A stretch of 64,000 nucleotides of DNA from Oscillospiraceae bacterium (GTDB lineage Bacteria; Bacillota; Clostridia; Oscillospirales; Ruminococcaceae), in assembly GCA_009776305.1 (NCBI GenBank), contig WRLY01000001.1:558001-622000 (forward strand). The letters are read 5' to 3'. The translations under genes and the position numbers were made by a program. This document shows, in pieces, positions 34,157 to 44,076 of this stretch; positions within the stretch are counted from its first letter, which is position 1, and every line of letters starts with the position of its first letter. The notes beneath the pieces were generated by a model. The model had not been told where the DNA came from. It did no database searches and was given only the letters and a program-made list of their open reading frames with translations.

Positions 34157-34882
34157 TTACCATTCGGTTAGCCAACCGCTACCGTCCGGAAAGTAATGCC
34201 TTTTTAGACCTTTCTCCATTTCCTCGCTTGCGGGGGGTAATTGAGCGCCTTCTTCCCAGATTTTAACCCCGCCGCCCGGCGGTCCGATATAAATAGAGGT
34301 GATTTGCAAACCGTCGAAGTCGCCTTTACGATAATAGTCGTTCATCTCCTCCACGTCAATCGTATGATAACGGTTCATGAGATTCAAATCAGGGTCGCGC
34401 TTTCCTTCAATGATTGAACGTCTTGGAATAATGTGATATTCGCCGCTCTCGGTAGTGATGAAATACATTGTGTTAAGGTCTTTATCGTCCAATATGTTAA
34501 AACGATAGGCGATTCTCCCGTCGGAAAGCTGATAAACGTCGGTCACGTCAATCATTTCCGCCGAAACCGTCGTAATTTTCCACGAGGTAAATATTACCAA
34601 TACCCCCGCAAAGAGCCCGCAGGTCAGCACCGCAATCAAAACCCCTTTAATAAATGATTTTGCCTTGCTTTTTTTAAATACGGTTTCGATTGCTTTAATC
34701 GGTTTCGCCTCGTCTTCGGCGTTTACAGGGCGTTCCATTTCGTCCGAAATCGCGCCCAGCGTCTCTTTGCATGAATCACACTCTGCTATATGCTTCTCCA
34801 CTAAAACGCGGCTTTCCGCACTGCATACGTCGTCGTGGTACAGGGGCAACAGGTCTTTGATTACTTCGCATGGTACATTCAT
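34157..34882 (-). CDS. Putative anti-sigma factor (zinc-finger type, one membrane helix)
   Basis: This 241-residue protein opens with CEVIKDLLPLYHDDVCS and KHIAECDSCKE, the zf-HC2 zinc-binding pattern of ECF anti-sigma factors. A membrane helix (FIKGVLIAVLTCGLFAGVLV, about residues 77-96) leads to an external domain of about 140 residues, presumably the sensor. It overlaps the ECF sigma gene upstream by 4 bp, the usual arrangement for such a pair. The signal it senses is unknown. Confidence 0.88.
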   Translation of the reverse strand: MNVPCEVIKDLLPLYHDDVCSAESRVLVEKHIAECDSCKETLGAISDEMERPVNAEDEAKPIKAIETVFKKSKAKSFIKGVLIAVLTCGLFAGVLVIFTSWKITTVSAEMIDVTDVYQLSDGRIAYRFNILDDKDLNTMYFITTESGEYHIIPRRSIIEGKRDPDLNLMNRYHTIDVEEMNDYYRKGDFDGLQITSIYIGPPGGGVKIWEEGAQLPPASEEMEKGLKRHYFPDGSGWLTEW

Positions 34883-35355
34883 AGTAAAACCTCTCTTAAT
34901 TTTAATTTAGCGCGGTGATAGGTGACGCGCGCCCATGACTCGGTTTTTCCGAATAATTCCCCGATTTGCGAAAAAGATAATTCTCCGAACAGGCGCAGGG
35001 TAAATATTTCCTTGTACGGCTCTTCAAGCTTATGAAGCGCCTTATGTATCTCAAAAGCCTTTTCCCTGTCTGAAAATTTCCGCTCGAAGTCCTCGGTATA
35101 GGACAGCTCGCACTCCTCGGTGTAATCGGCGCGTTTCTTTTCCCTTTTGCGATATGAGAAATATGTGTTTTTGGCGATTTGACAAAGCCAAATCTGCATT
35201 TTACATTCACCCTTGAAATCGCCGATTCTTTTAAGCGCTTTCAGAAAGGTTTCCGAGGTTATATCTTCGGCAATGGTTTGATTTCTGCATAATGACAATA
35301 CATATTTGTACACATAATTGAAGTGCCTGATATACACGTCGTCGAATTCAGTCAC
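34879..35355 (-). CDS. ECF-type RNA polymerase sigma factor
   Basis: This 158-residue sigma factor has region 2 (FNYVYKYVLSLCRNQTIAED and ETFLKAL) and region 4 (EEPYKEIFTLRLFGELSFSQ then IGELFGKTESWARVTYHRAK). GTG at 35355 is taken as the start because GCAGGTG lies 6 nt upstream; ATG at 35373 lies before that site. It is coupled to the anti-sigma gene. A candidate ECF promoter just upstream suggests autoregulation. Confidence 0.9.
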   Translation of the reverse strand: MTEFDDVYIRHFNYVYKYVLSLCRNQTIAEDITSETFLKALKRIGDFKGECKMQIWLCQIAKNTYFSYRKREKKRADYTEECELSYTEDFERKFSDREKAFEIHKALHKLEEPYKEIFTLRLFGELSFSQIGELFGKTESWARVTYHRAKLKLREVLL

Positions 35356-35377
35356 GTTTTCACCTGCTTTCATATAT

Positions 35378-35405
35378 AAGACCGTGCAAAATCAAATTCG
35401 TTACA
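35378..35405 (-). promoter_or_regulatory. Candidate autoregulated ECF promoter
   Basis: Minus-strand TGTAAC (35405-35400), 16 nt and GGTCTT (35383-35378) resemble the AAC/CGTC pattern of ECF sigma promoters and lie just before the sigma gene. No sigma-A promoter is obvious there. Confidence 0.45.
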
Positions 35406-35477
35406 GAAATTAAAAAATTATTTATTAAAAAAATTAAAAAAGGGGATTTACCGCCAATTTTTAATTCAGTCAAACAG

Positions 35478-35503
35478 AAAGGGCGGCTATTGTCCCGCCC
35501 TTT
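35478..35503 (+). terminator. Terminator-like hairpin in the gap before the asparaginase end
   Basis: AAAGGGCGG (35478-35486) and CCGCCCTTT (35495-35503) form a perfect 9-bp stem with a T6 run on the plus strand. No plus-strand gene ends here, so it probably acts as a second stop for minus-strand transcripts or as a leftover. Confidence 0.55.
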
Positions 35504-35530
35504 TTTGCGTATAACGTTCGCTTTCGCGAG

Positions 35531-35554
35531 AAAAAAGCGCGGGACTTATCCCGC
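35531..35554 (-). terminator. Terminator of the asparaginase gene
   Basis: GCGGGA and TCCCGC with a 4-nt loop, followed on the minus strand by GCTTTTTT, 9 bp after the stop codon. Confidence 0.8.
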
Positions 35555-35562
35555 CCCTGATA

Positions 35563-36486
35563 TTAATTTTCACCGAGTTCAAGCATAAGCCTTGCTAAAG
35601 CCGCCGCGCCCGTCATATTCCACGCCTCAATTCCTAATTCCAACGCCTTTTTGTGGGCGGCGTAAACGCTTAAATCCACCCCTCCGAACAGGCACTGCGA
35701 AACAATAACAACCCTCACGCCGCTTTTTACAAGTCCCCCTAACCTTTCGAGAAAACCATGAGGGATTCCCCCGAGACCGTAAGCCTCGCAAACTGCGCCC
35801 TTATATTCTTTTTCAAGTAAAAAATCCACAATGTCGCCGCTTATATTCGGGGTAACTTTGAGATAAAAAACTTTTTCGTAAAAATTATTTTTCAAAACAG
35901 GCGGCAAACAGGAATTCGGTAAAGTCGCGAATAGCTTTGCGCCGTCAGAGTTTGCACTACCCGCGGAACCGTTTACGCCTGTGAAAGCGTCGGTGTCCCT
36001 TGAACTTATTTTAACGCAAGAATCGCCGCCGATTATTTTCCCGGCGAAAACCACAAAAACCCCGCCGCAATCACAATCGGATAAATCCCGCGCCACCGCG
36101 AACGCCGACGCTAAATTAAAAGGCGCGTCGCTGTCTTTGATGCTGAAAGGTTTCATAGAGCCGGTGAAAATAACAGGCTTATCAAAATTTACAAGCATAA
36201 ATGACAACGCCGCCGCACTGTATTGCAGGGCGTCGGTACCGTGGGTTATAACAAAGCCGTCGTATTTTTCACGGTTTTCAAAAATCGTTCCGGCGAGTAT
36301 TTTCCAATGGGCGGGCGTTATATCGGCGCTGTCTATACTGAAAACGTTCTCGGATTTATACGAAATACCATGCGGTAAAATGCTTTCAATTGCGGGAGAA
36401 TCTGAATTCAAAACAGGCGAAAGCCCGACGTGGGTTTTTACGCAGGCGATAGTTCCGCCCGCCTGCAACCAAAGAATTTTTTTCAT
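35563..36486 (-). CDS. L-asparaginase
   Basis: This 307-residue amidohydrolase splits asparagine to aspartate and ammonia. The first catalytic motif is WLQAGGTIACVKT (about residues 6-18) and the second is VITHGTDALQYSAAAL (about 78-93). FTGSMKPF and the C-terminal GAAALARLML are also family-typical. The sequence does not show a signal peptide, so a cytoplasmic type is likely. It lies 19 bp after the response regulator on the same strand and is probably co-transcribed with it. Confidence 0.9.
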   Translation of the reverse strand: MKKILWLQAGGTIACVKTHVGLSPVLNSDSPAIESILPHGISYKSENVFSIDSADITPAHWKILAGTIFENREKYDGFVITHGTDALQYSAAALSFMLVNFDKPVIFTGSMKPFSIKDSDAPFNLASAFAVARDLSDCDCGGVFVVFAGKIIGGDSCVKISSRDTDAFTGVNGSAGSANSDGAKLFATLPNSCLPPVLKNNFYEKVFYLKVTPNISGDIVDFLLEKEYKGAVCEAYGLGGIPHGFLERLGGLVKSGVRVVIVSQCLFGGVDLSVYAAHKKALELGIEAWNMTGAAALARLMLELGEN

Positions 36487-36505
36487 AAAAATGCTGCCTG
36501 TAAAA

Positions 36506-37198
36506 TCATTCTTCCAACTCGAATTTATACCCTACGCCCCATACGGTTTTAAGTTTCCACCTTTCGGAGGCGTCTTCAAGCTTGGAACGCAGTCTTTTTA
36601 TATGTACGTCAATCGTGCGCGAATCCCCGTAATATTCAAAACCCCAAACATCGTCTAAAAGCTGGTCGCGGGTGAAAACCCTGTTGGGATTTGACGCTAA
36701 GTAAAACAAAAGCTCCAACTCTTTCGGGGGGGCTTCCTGCACCTTTCCGGCGAGACGCATTTCATAACGGTTCATGTCTATAATTAAATTATCGTACTCT
36801 ATTATTTTTTTATCCTGTTCGGCTGTGTTTTTCAGGTTTTTTGTGCGCCGTAAAAGCGCCTTGACCCGTGCCAATACTTCTTTTACGTCAAAGGGTTTGG
36901 TGATGTAGTCGTCCGCGCCAAGCTCCAAGCCCAATATTTTCTCTAACATGTCGTCTTTGGCGGTCAGCATTATTATAGGTATATCCGAAAACTTCCGAAC
37001 CTCTTTGCAGACCTCCCAGCCGTCCTTGTCAGGAATCATAACGTCCAAAATCATAAGGTCAAGAGGGGTGGTTTCGCACTGTTTGAGCGCGTCTGCGCCA
37101 CTATACGCCTGCAATGTTCTGTAGCCCTCTTTTTCAAGCACTAACGAAAGCATTTCGCACGCGCTCTTGTCGTCGTCTACAATCAGAATTTTTTCCAT
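36506..37198 (-). CDS. OmpR/PhoB-type response regulator without an adjacent kinase
   Basis: This 230-residue protein has a receiver domain (IVDDDKSACE, phosphoacceptor LDVMIPDKDG near residue 53, MLTAKDD, ITKPFDVKE) and a C-terminal winged helix (NRVFTRDQLLDDVWGFEYYG and DSRTIDVHIKRLRSKLE). ATG at 37198 is chosen because AAGGAG lies 8 nt upstream; a TTG at 37204 is too close to it. No histidine kinase gene is adjacent; asparaginase follows. Confidence 0.92.
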   Translation of the reverse strand: MEKILIVDDDKSACEMLSLVLEKEGYRTLQAYSGADALKQCETTPLDLMILDVMIPDKDGWEVCKEVRKFSDIPIIMLTAKDDMLEKILGLELGADDYITKPFDVKEVLARVKALLRRTKNLKNTAEQDKKIIEYDNLIIDMNRYEMRLAGKVQEAPPKELELLFYLASNPNRVFTRDQLLDDVWGFEYYGDSRTIDVHIKRLRSKLEDASERWKLKTVWGVGYKFELEE

Positions 37199-37231
37199 TT
37201 CCAACGCTCCTTATAATTTCTATATGTTTTC

Positions 37232-37260
37232 AGTATAATATATTTTCTATAAAAAATCAA
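37232..37260 (-). promoter_or_regulatory. Promoter of the response regulator gene
   Basis: Minus-strand TTGATT (37260-37255), 17 nt, TATACT (37237-37232). Confidence 0.65.
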
Positions 37261-37391
37261 CAGTTTATTAAAGAATTATTAATAAACATTTAAAACTTAA
37301 TTAACTTGTCTCCGTTTCTAACAAATTCGACATTATTTTTTTGTACATAATTTACAAAAATTAAAAAATTAACGTAAATCACTTGATTTTT

Positions 37392-37420
37392 TTGATGGAA
37401 ATGATTAAAATAAGTATTAG
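37392..37420 (+). promoter_or_regulatory. Promoter of groES-groEL
   Basis: TTGATG (37392-37397), 17 nt, TATTAG (37415-37420). The expected start site falls at the first CIRCE arm. Confidence 0.65.
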
Positions 37421-37425
37421 CGGCT

Positions 37426-37452
37426 TTAGCACTCTTGACCATCGAGTGCTAA
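37426..37452 (+). promoter_or_regulatory. CIRCE element (HrcA operator)
   Basis: TTAGCACTC, 9 bases, GAGTGCTAA: an exact match to the CIRCE consensus. HrcA bound here represses groESL until heat shock. hrcA itself is not in the window. Confidence 0.98.
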
Positions 37453-37458
37453 ACCTGA

Positions 37459-37779
<321 letters not shown>

Positions 37780-37847
37780 TACCACAGGGGCAAATCTCGG
37801 GCGAATACAGGATTCGCCCTTATAATCTCATAATTGAAAGGAAATAA

Positions 37848-39482
<1,635 letters not shown>

Positions 39483-39506
39483 TCGGCGTTAATCGGGTAT
39501 AACATC

Positions 39507-39540
39507 AAAACCCTGTTCGTATAAATGCGGACGGGGTTTT
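39507..39540 (+). terminator. Terminator after groEL
   Basis: AAAACCCTG and its partner ending CGGGGTTTT form a 13-bp stem with G-U pairs, followed by ATTTTTT. Confidence 0.85.
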
Positions 39541-39550
39541 ATTTTTTCTA

Positions 39551-39578
39551 TTGCGTTTTTTAAAAAATGTGGTATAAT
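39551..39578 (+). promoter_or_regulatory. Promoter of the LRR lipoprotein gene
   Basis: TTGCGT (39551-39556), 16 nt, TATAAT (39573-39578), 32 bp before the ATG. Confidence 0.6.
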
Positions 39579-39610
39579 TAAATTGTGTGTAAAAATTTCG
39601 GGAGAAAAAT

Positions 39611-40192
39611 ATGAAAAAAATTTTAATTATATTTGTAATTTTAAGTTTAATTATAACATTACCCGGCTGTAAAAAAACAGGAATCCTCGACCCCGACCTC
39701 GAGCTTGAACAGGAGAGTCTCGAAACATTCGTAATTATAAAAAACACCGAGTATCCTTTGGATATAGCGCGGCTTACCATTTCACGCAAAGAGGTTTCGG
39801 ATTCGGACGTTGAGCTTATAGGGAATCTGAGGGAATTGGTTTTTTTAGAATTGAAAATCAACGACATCACCAAAATAAGCTCGCTTTCAAGGCTTACAAA
39901 ATTAGAGGAGTTAGATTTGGGGTTTAACTATATTTCGGATATAAGCCCCCTTTCGGGACTGACAAATTTAACCCGTCTTGATTTAAGGGCTAACAAAATT
40001 TCTAACCTGAGCGGGTTGGAAAATCTTGAAAATCTTACCGAGTTAAATTTAGGCTCGAACGATATAATGGACATTACGCCGCTTAAAAAGCTTACCAATT
40101 TAAATAATTTATATCTAAACGACAACTCTATTGAGGAGAGCGATTATATTGTATTAAGGGCGGCGTTGCCGGATTGTAATGTTTATTTTTAA
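39611..40192 (+). CDS. Leucine-rich-repeat lipoprotein
   Basis: This 193-residue protein has a lipoprotein signal (hydrophobic run, then LPGC, with Cys near residue 19). From about residue 65 it carries five internalin-type leucine-rich repeats of 22 residues, such as LTKLEELDLGFNYISDISPL and LTNLTRLDLRANKISNLSGL. No enzyme domain follows, so it is probably a surface binding protein. GGAGAAAAAT precedes the ATG. It stands between groEL and the PfkB kinase gene with its own promoter. Confidence 0.88.
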   Translation: MKKILIIFVILSLIITLPGCKKTGILDPDLELEQESLETFVIIKNTEYPLDIARLTISRKEVSDSDVELIGNLRELVFLELKINDITKISSLSRLTKLEELDLGFNYISDISPLSGLTNLTRLDLRANKISNLSGLENLENLTELNLGSNDIMDITPLKKLTNLNNLYLNDNSIEESDYIVLRAALPDCNVYF

Positions 40193-40234
40193 GTATGGGT
40201 ACATGGGGGAATTTATATTTTCGGAGATGTCAAC

Positions 40235-41176
40235 ATGAAAAATTACGAAATATACTTATACGGCATGGTCACTAAAACCAACGGCTTTTTGTTACAAGGC
40301 GATTTCCCGAAAGCCGACCATTATTGTGAAGTCAAGGAACGCTATATGCTCCCGGGCGGTGAAACCGGCACAGCGGCGATTGTACTTGCTTCGCTCGGTT
40401 GCACTGTTAAGGTGGACGGCAATTATCTAGGCAAGTACACAAGGGATTTGACTCATGATTTCTACGGCAAAATCGGCGTTGACGTTTCCTCATTGCATTA
40501 TGACCCTGACTATGACGGCATGGACGAATTTGTCATGGTTGACAGCACTACTCGCACTAACTTTTCTACATTCGCTTCATTTCATGCAGATTACTGGGAG
40601 AAGGGCATTGTTCGTTGGAACACTCCCGATGAAACTGATATTTGTGCCGCCAAAGTCGCGGGACTGGATGCTTTTTTCGGCAAAGAATCCAACCTTGCCG
40701 CTGAATATTGCCGCAAGAATAATATTCCCTACGTTACGATTGATGAAAGACCCGATAATGATGTCATAAAAAACGCAAGTATAGTCGCAGTTTCGAGCGA
40801 GTATATCCGCGACCATATTTCGGAATACCACACTCCGGAAAATGAAAAAGACGGCAAAGCCAAATTGTTGCAAAAATACGCCGAATATACAAACGCACTT
40901 GTAATTATAACAGGCGGAGGCGGCACGACCTATTACGGAAGAGGCGGTGAAGTTAAGGAATTCAGTGCATATAAGGTCAATGTTGTAAGCACACTCGGCG
41001 CAGGTGATACATTTAAGGCAGGGTGCGTTTATTCTTTGTTGAAAGGCTATGATGACGACAAGGTTGTGCAATTTGCGGCGGCGTTGGCAGCGGTTGCCTG
41101 CACAAAATTTCCGCTTGGGTTGAATCCGCCTGAATTAGAGGAAGTGGAAAATCTAATAAGCAAAACGCAAAAATGA
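40235..41176 (+). CDS. PfkB-family carbohydrate/nucleoside kinase
   Basis: This 313-residue ribokinase-fold protein has the family's first signature PGGETGTAAIVLASLGCTV (about residues 40-58) and the anion-hole/catalytic motif STLGAGDTFKAGCVYSLL (about 249-266) with Asp as base. The substrate is not given by sequence. Because adenosylhomocysteinase is encoded 64 bp downstream, phosphorylation of the released adenosine (or inosine) is an attractive inference. GGAG lies 8 nt before the ATG. Confidence 0.88.
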   Translation: MKNYEIYLYGMVTKTNGFLLQGDFPKADHYCEVKERYMLPGGETGTAAIVLASLGCTVKVDGNYLGKYTRDLTHDFYGKIGVDVSSLHYDPDYDGMDEFVMVDSTTRTNFSTFASFHADYWEKGIVRWNTPDETDICAAKVAGLDAFFGKESNLAAEYCRKNNIPYVTIDERPDNDVIKNASIVAVSSEYIRDHISEYHTPENEKDGKAKLLQKYAEYTNALVIITGGGGTTYYGRGGEVKEFSAYKVNVVSTLGAGDTFKAGCVYSLLKGYDDDKVVQFAAALAAVACTKFPLGLNPPELEEVENLISKTQK

Positions 41177-41240
41177 AATAAGCATTACCTGTATACCCAT
41201 TTACAAAACATAATATTAAATTTTCAGGAGGACAACTAAA

Positions 41241-42488
41241 ATGAGCCAAATCAGCGATATCACCCTTTGGAAAAGCGGAAAACGTAAAATTGACTGGGTT
41301 GAGGGCAATATGCCCTTGCTCCGTCAAATTAAAAAAGATTTTGAGGCAGAGCAACCGTTCAAGGGCTTAAAAGTTGCACTGTCGGTGCATTTAGAGGCAA
41401 AGACCGCATATCTGTGCAAGGTTTTGGCGGCGGGCGGGGCGGAAATGTATATCACGGGAAGTAATCCGCTTTCAACTCAGGACGACGTAGCCGCCGCGTT
41501 AGTGCAGGACGATTTAAACGTCTTTGCCTGGTACAACGCCACCGACGAAGAATACAAGCGGCATATTACCGAGGTGGTTAAGGTAGGTCCCAATATAATT
41601 ATCGACGACGGCGGCGATTTGGTAAATCTGATTCATAACGAGTACCCCGAACTGATTCCGAATGTAATCGGAGGCTGTGAGGAAACCACTACGGGTATTA
41701 TCCGCCTTATTGCCATGAACAAGGAGGGGAAACTGAAATTCCCGATGGTTATGGTAAACAACGCCGATTGTAAATATCTGTTCGATAATCGTTACGGAAC
41801 GGGGCAGTCGGTCTGGGACGGAATCAACCGTACTACAAACCTGATTGTTGCGGGTAAAAATGTTGTTGTCGCGGGCTACGGCTGGTGCGGCAAGGGCGTG
41901 GCAATGCGCGCTAAGGGACAGAACGCCAATATTATCATCACCGAGATTGACCCCATAAAGGCTATGGAGGCGGTTATGGACGGCTTTAAAGTTATGCCTA
42001 TGAACGAGGCGGCGAAAATAGGCGACATTTTCATCACCGTAACAGGCTGCCGCGACGTAATTACCGAGGCTGATTATTATAATATGAAAAATGGCGCGAT
42101 TTGCTGTAACGCGGGACACTTTGACATTGAGGTTGATGTGGCGGGCTTGAAAAAAATCGCAGTCGAGGAAAAACTTGCACGAAATAACATTATGGGCTAT
42201 AAACTCAAAAATAACAACTGGGTTTATATTATAGCCGAGGGCAGACTTGTAAACCTTGCCGCAGGCGACGGACACCCCGCCGAAATCATGGATATGTCGT
42301 TTGCGATTCAGGCGCTTTCGGCTTTGCATTTGGTGAAGAATAAGGGGAAACTCAAAGATTTTATTATTCAGGTGCCGCGTGAGGTTGATTTGGAAGTAGC
42401 AAGAAGACAGCTTGTAAACTGGAATATAAGTATTGATAAACTGACCGATGTACAGGAGCGGTATTTGAATAGCTGGGAGGCGCACTGA
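41241..42488 (+). CDS. ahcY: Adenosylhomocysteinase, short archaeal/Thermotoga-like form
   Basis: This 415-residue enzyme hydrolyses S-adenosylhomocysteine to homocysteine and a nucleoside. Visible motifs are LSVHLEAKTAYL, the NAD-binding VVAGYGWCGKGVAMRAKG (about residues 209-226) and CNAGHFDIEVD. It lacks the internal insert and the Lys-Tyr C-terminal tail of the long form and ends in YLNSWEAH, as in archaeal relatives. Some short archaeal enzymes are reported to prefer S-inosylhomocysteine, so the true substrate needs checking. AGGAGG lies 9 nt upstream. The neighbour is a PfkB kinase. Confidence 0.93.
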   Translation: MSQISDITLWKSGKRKIDWVEGNMPLLRQIKKDFEAEQPFKGLKVALSVHLEAKTAYLCKVLAAGGAEMYITGSNPLSTQDDVAAALVQDDLNVFAWYNATDEEYKRHITEVVKVGPNIIIDDGGDLVNLIHNEYPELIPNVIGGCEETTTGIIRLIAMNKEGKLKFPMVMVNNADCKYLFDNRYGTGQSVWDGINRTTNLIVAGKNVVVAGYGWCGKGVAMRAKGQNANIIITEIDPIKAMEAVMDGFKVMPMNEAAKIGDIFITVTGCRDVITEADYYNMKNGAICCNAGHFDIEVDVAGLKKIAVEEKLARNNIMGYKLKNNNWVYIIAEGRLVNLAAGDGHPAEIMDMSFAIQALSALHLVKNKGKLKDFIIQVPREVDLEVARRQLVNWNISIDKLTDVQERYLNSWEAH

Positions 42489-42958
42489 CGGTTAATACGG
42501 CGGTTTATGAGACGGCTTTCGGGCGTGTAATGATAAGAGCGGACAGCGGCGTAATCAGTACTTTGAAGTTTATAAATACGGCGGATTATAATCTTCAAAG
42601 CAATACGATTACCACTGCGCTGACTGACCTTGCGGCAAGACAGTTAGAGGAGTATTTTTGGGGAAAACGCCGATGCTTTGATTTGCCTCTCAGACCTTGC
42701 GGAACTGCGTTTCAGCAAACCGTATGGAATGTGCTTTTGTCCGTTCCTTACGGTGAAACCCGAAGTTATAAGCAAATCGCCGAACTTACAGGAAACCCCC
42801 GCGCATGTCGTGCCGTCGGTATGGCAAACAATAAAAACCCTTTACATATTATAATCCCCTGCCATCGCGTGGTGGGTTCAAACGGTGCGCTCATAGGTTA
42901 TGCGGGAGGGCTTGAAATTAAGGAGAGGCTTTTGAAACTGGAAAAATGTTTTAAGTGA
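42485..42958 (+). CDS. Methylated-DNA--[protein]-cysteine S-methyltransferase
   Basis: This suicide repair protein takes alkyl groups from O6-alkylguanine. The active site IIPCHRVVGSNG is complete (Cys near residue 124 from the CTG start), and PYGETRSYKQIAELTGNPRA is the helix-turn-helix/Arg-finger region. The first in-frame ATG (42530) would cut off a conserved first strand, because the codons before it read AVYETAFGRVMIRADSG, like family members. No ATG, GTG or TTG lies further upstream in frame; a CTG at 42485, four bases after GGGAGG, is proposed. It would overlap the ahcY stop by 4 bp. Confidence 0.88.
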   Translation: MTVNTAVYETAFGRVMIRADSGVISTLKFINTADYNLQSNTITTALTDLAARQLEEYFWGKRRCFDLPLRPCGTAFQQTVWNVLLSVPYGETRSYKQIAELTGNPRACRAVGMANNKNPLHIIIPCHRVVGSNGALIGYAGGLEIKERLLKLEKCFK

Positions 42959-42966
42959 AAATAAAT

Positions 42967-42993
42967 TTCGGGGAGATTTTAAATCTCCCCGAA
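42967..42993. terminator. Bidirectional terminator between MGMT and the FAD reductase
   Basis: TTCGGGGAGATTT and its complement form a 13-bp stem around one base; CTTTTT follows on the plus strand. It overlaps the last codons of the minus-strand gene. Confidence 0.85.
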
Positions 42994-44076
42994 GTCTTTT
43001 TCTGTTCCTCCGACTATATCAATCGCGCCGACCCCGCTCTTCATAACGATTTTTCTTAAAAATCGGTTATACATCAGCGGGCATTTCAACAGTTTAAGCG
43101 TCAGCTTAAATCTTAATCCCGCCGTTTCTTTTTTATAGGCTTTTTGGTAAGCTTTGGCGTTACCCAAAGCTTTACCGAAAATCTTTCCTAAAATATATCC
43201 GCTCTCAATGGCGTAGCTGATTCCCTCAAGGGAGCTGGGACTAATCAGCCCCGCCGCTTCTCCGATTAAAAAGGCGTTGTCGCGAGCCATGCAAAACTGA
43301 AAGGGACTTGCGGCTCGCAAAACAAGACAGGCTTCGGTCTTAATCGGATTGCTGAAATCAAACCCAAACGGCGCAAGCCTTTGCTTCAATTTTTCAAAGC
43401 TTTTTCTCGCATCTTTGGGTTCAAACGCGCCCCCGAAAATAAAATGCTCGTTCTTAGAAAGCCCCCAGGCGTAGCAATCTGTAGTGCAGGGGTCAAATAT
43501 ACTCGCGTAAAAAGGGGCGGGGTTTTTATTTTTGTACCACTGCTGGATTGAAAGATAGGCTCTTGTTTTTTTGTTTGAAAAAATGCTTTTGCGGACAATG
43601 GAATTTGCACCGTCCGCCCCTATAATAAATCTTGCGGACACCATTTTATTTTCGCCGTTTTGGCTGTAAGAAACATTCCAGCCGCTTTTAGTTTTTTCCA
43701 CTCGTTTTACAATGCAGGGAGCCGCTATCTCAACATTTTCGGGAATCAGCGACTTTAGCCAAAGGTCAAATTTATGTCTGTCCATATTCATATAAAACCG
43801 CTGATAATGCCGCAGGAGTCCACTTTTAACATCAATGGTGCGGACGCTGAAAATCTGAGGGTTTACCAAAATGCTTTTAGGTAGCGTCAGCCCGAACCGC
43901 GACAGGGCTTTTTGTGCATCAGGCGCGAGTAAGCCTCCGCAAGGTTTGCGGAAGCTTACATTGTCTTGATTATCGGATTTCTTATCTAAAGCGATTACTT
44001 TAAACTCTTTCGGTAAAAAGCGCGCCAAAGTCGAGCCGGCAGGTCCGAGCCCTATGATTACAACGTCATATATCAT
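42979..44076 (-). CDS. FAD-dependent oxidoreductase, geranylgeranyl reductase family
   Basis: This 365-residue flavoprotein has an N-terminal dinucleotide site VIIGLGPAGSTLARFLP (about residues 6-22), GADGANSIVRKSIF (about 153-166) and FLIGEAAGLISPSSLEGISY (about 280-299). These fit the geranylgeranyl reductase/lycopene cyclase-like group; a C-terminal helical part follows. The substrate is unknown; isoprenoid or quinone-like compounds are typical. ATG at 44076 has AAGGGG 6 nt upstream and lies 11 bp inside the end of rex, so the two are translationally coupled. Confidence 0.85.
   Translation of the reverse strand: MIYDVVIIGLGPAGSTLARFLPKEFKVIALDKKSDNQDNVSFRKPCGGLLAPDAQKALSRFGLTLPKSILVNPQIFSVRTIDVKSGLLRHYQRFYMNMDRHKFDLWLKSLIPENVEIAAPCIVKRVEKTKSGWNVSYSQNGENKMVSARFIIGADGANSIVRKSIFSNKKTRAYLSIQQWYKNKNPAPFYASIFDPCTTDCYAWGLSKNEHFIFGGAFEPKDARKSFEKLKQRLAPFGFDFSNPIKTEACLVLRAASPFQFCMARDNAFLIGEAAGLISPSSLEGISYAIESGYILGKIFGKALGNAKAYQKAYKKETAGLRFKLTLKLLKCPLMYNRFLRKIVMKSGVGAIDIVGGTEKDFGEI

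Noticed and set aside
41514-42485. Long antisense reading frame (323 codons) opposite ahcY
   Set aside because: It lies wholly within a well-conserved gene, lacks a ribosome site and shows no recognisable domain.
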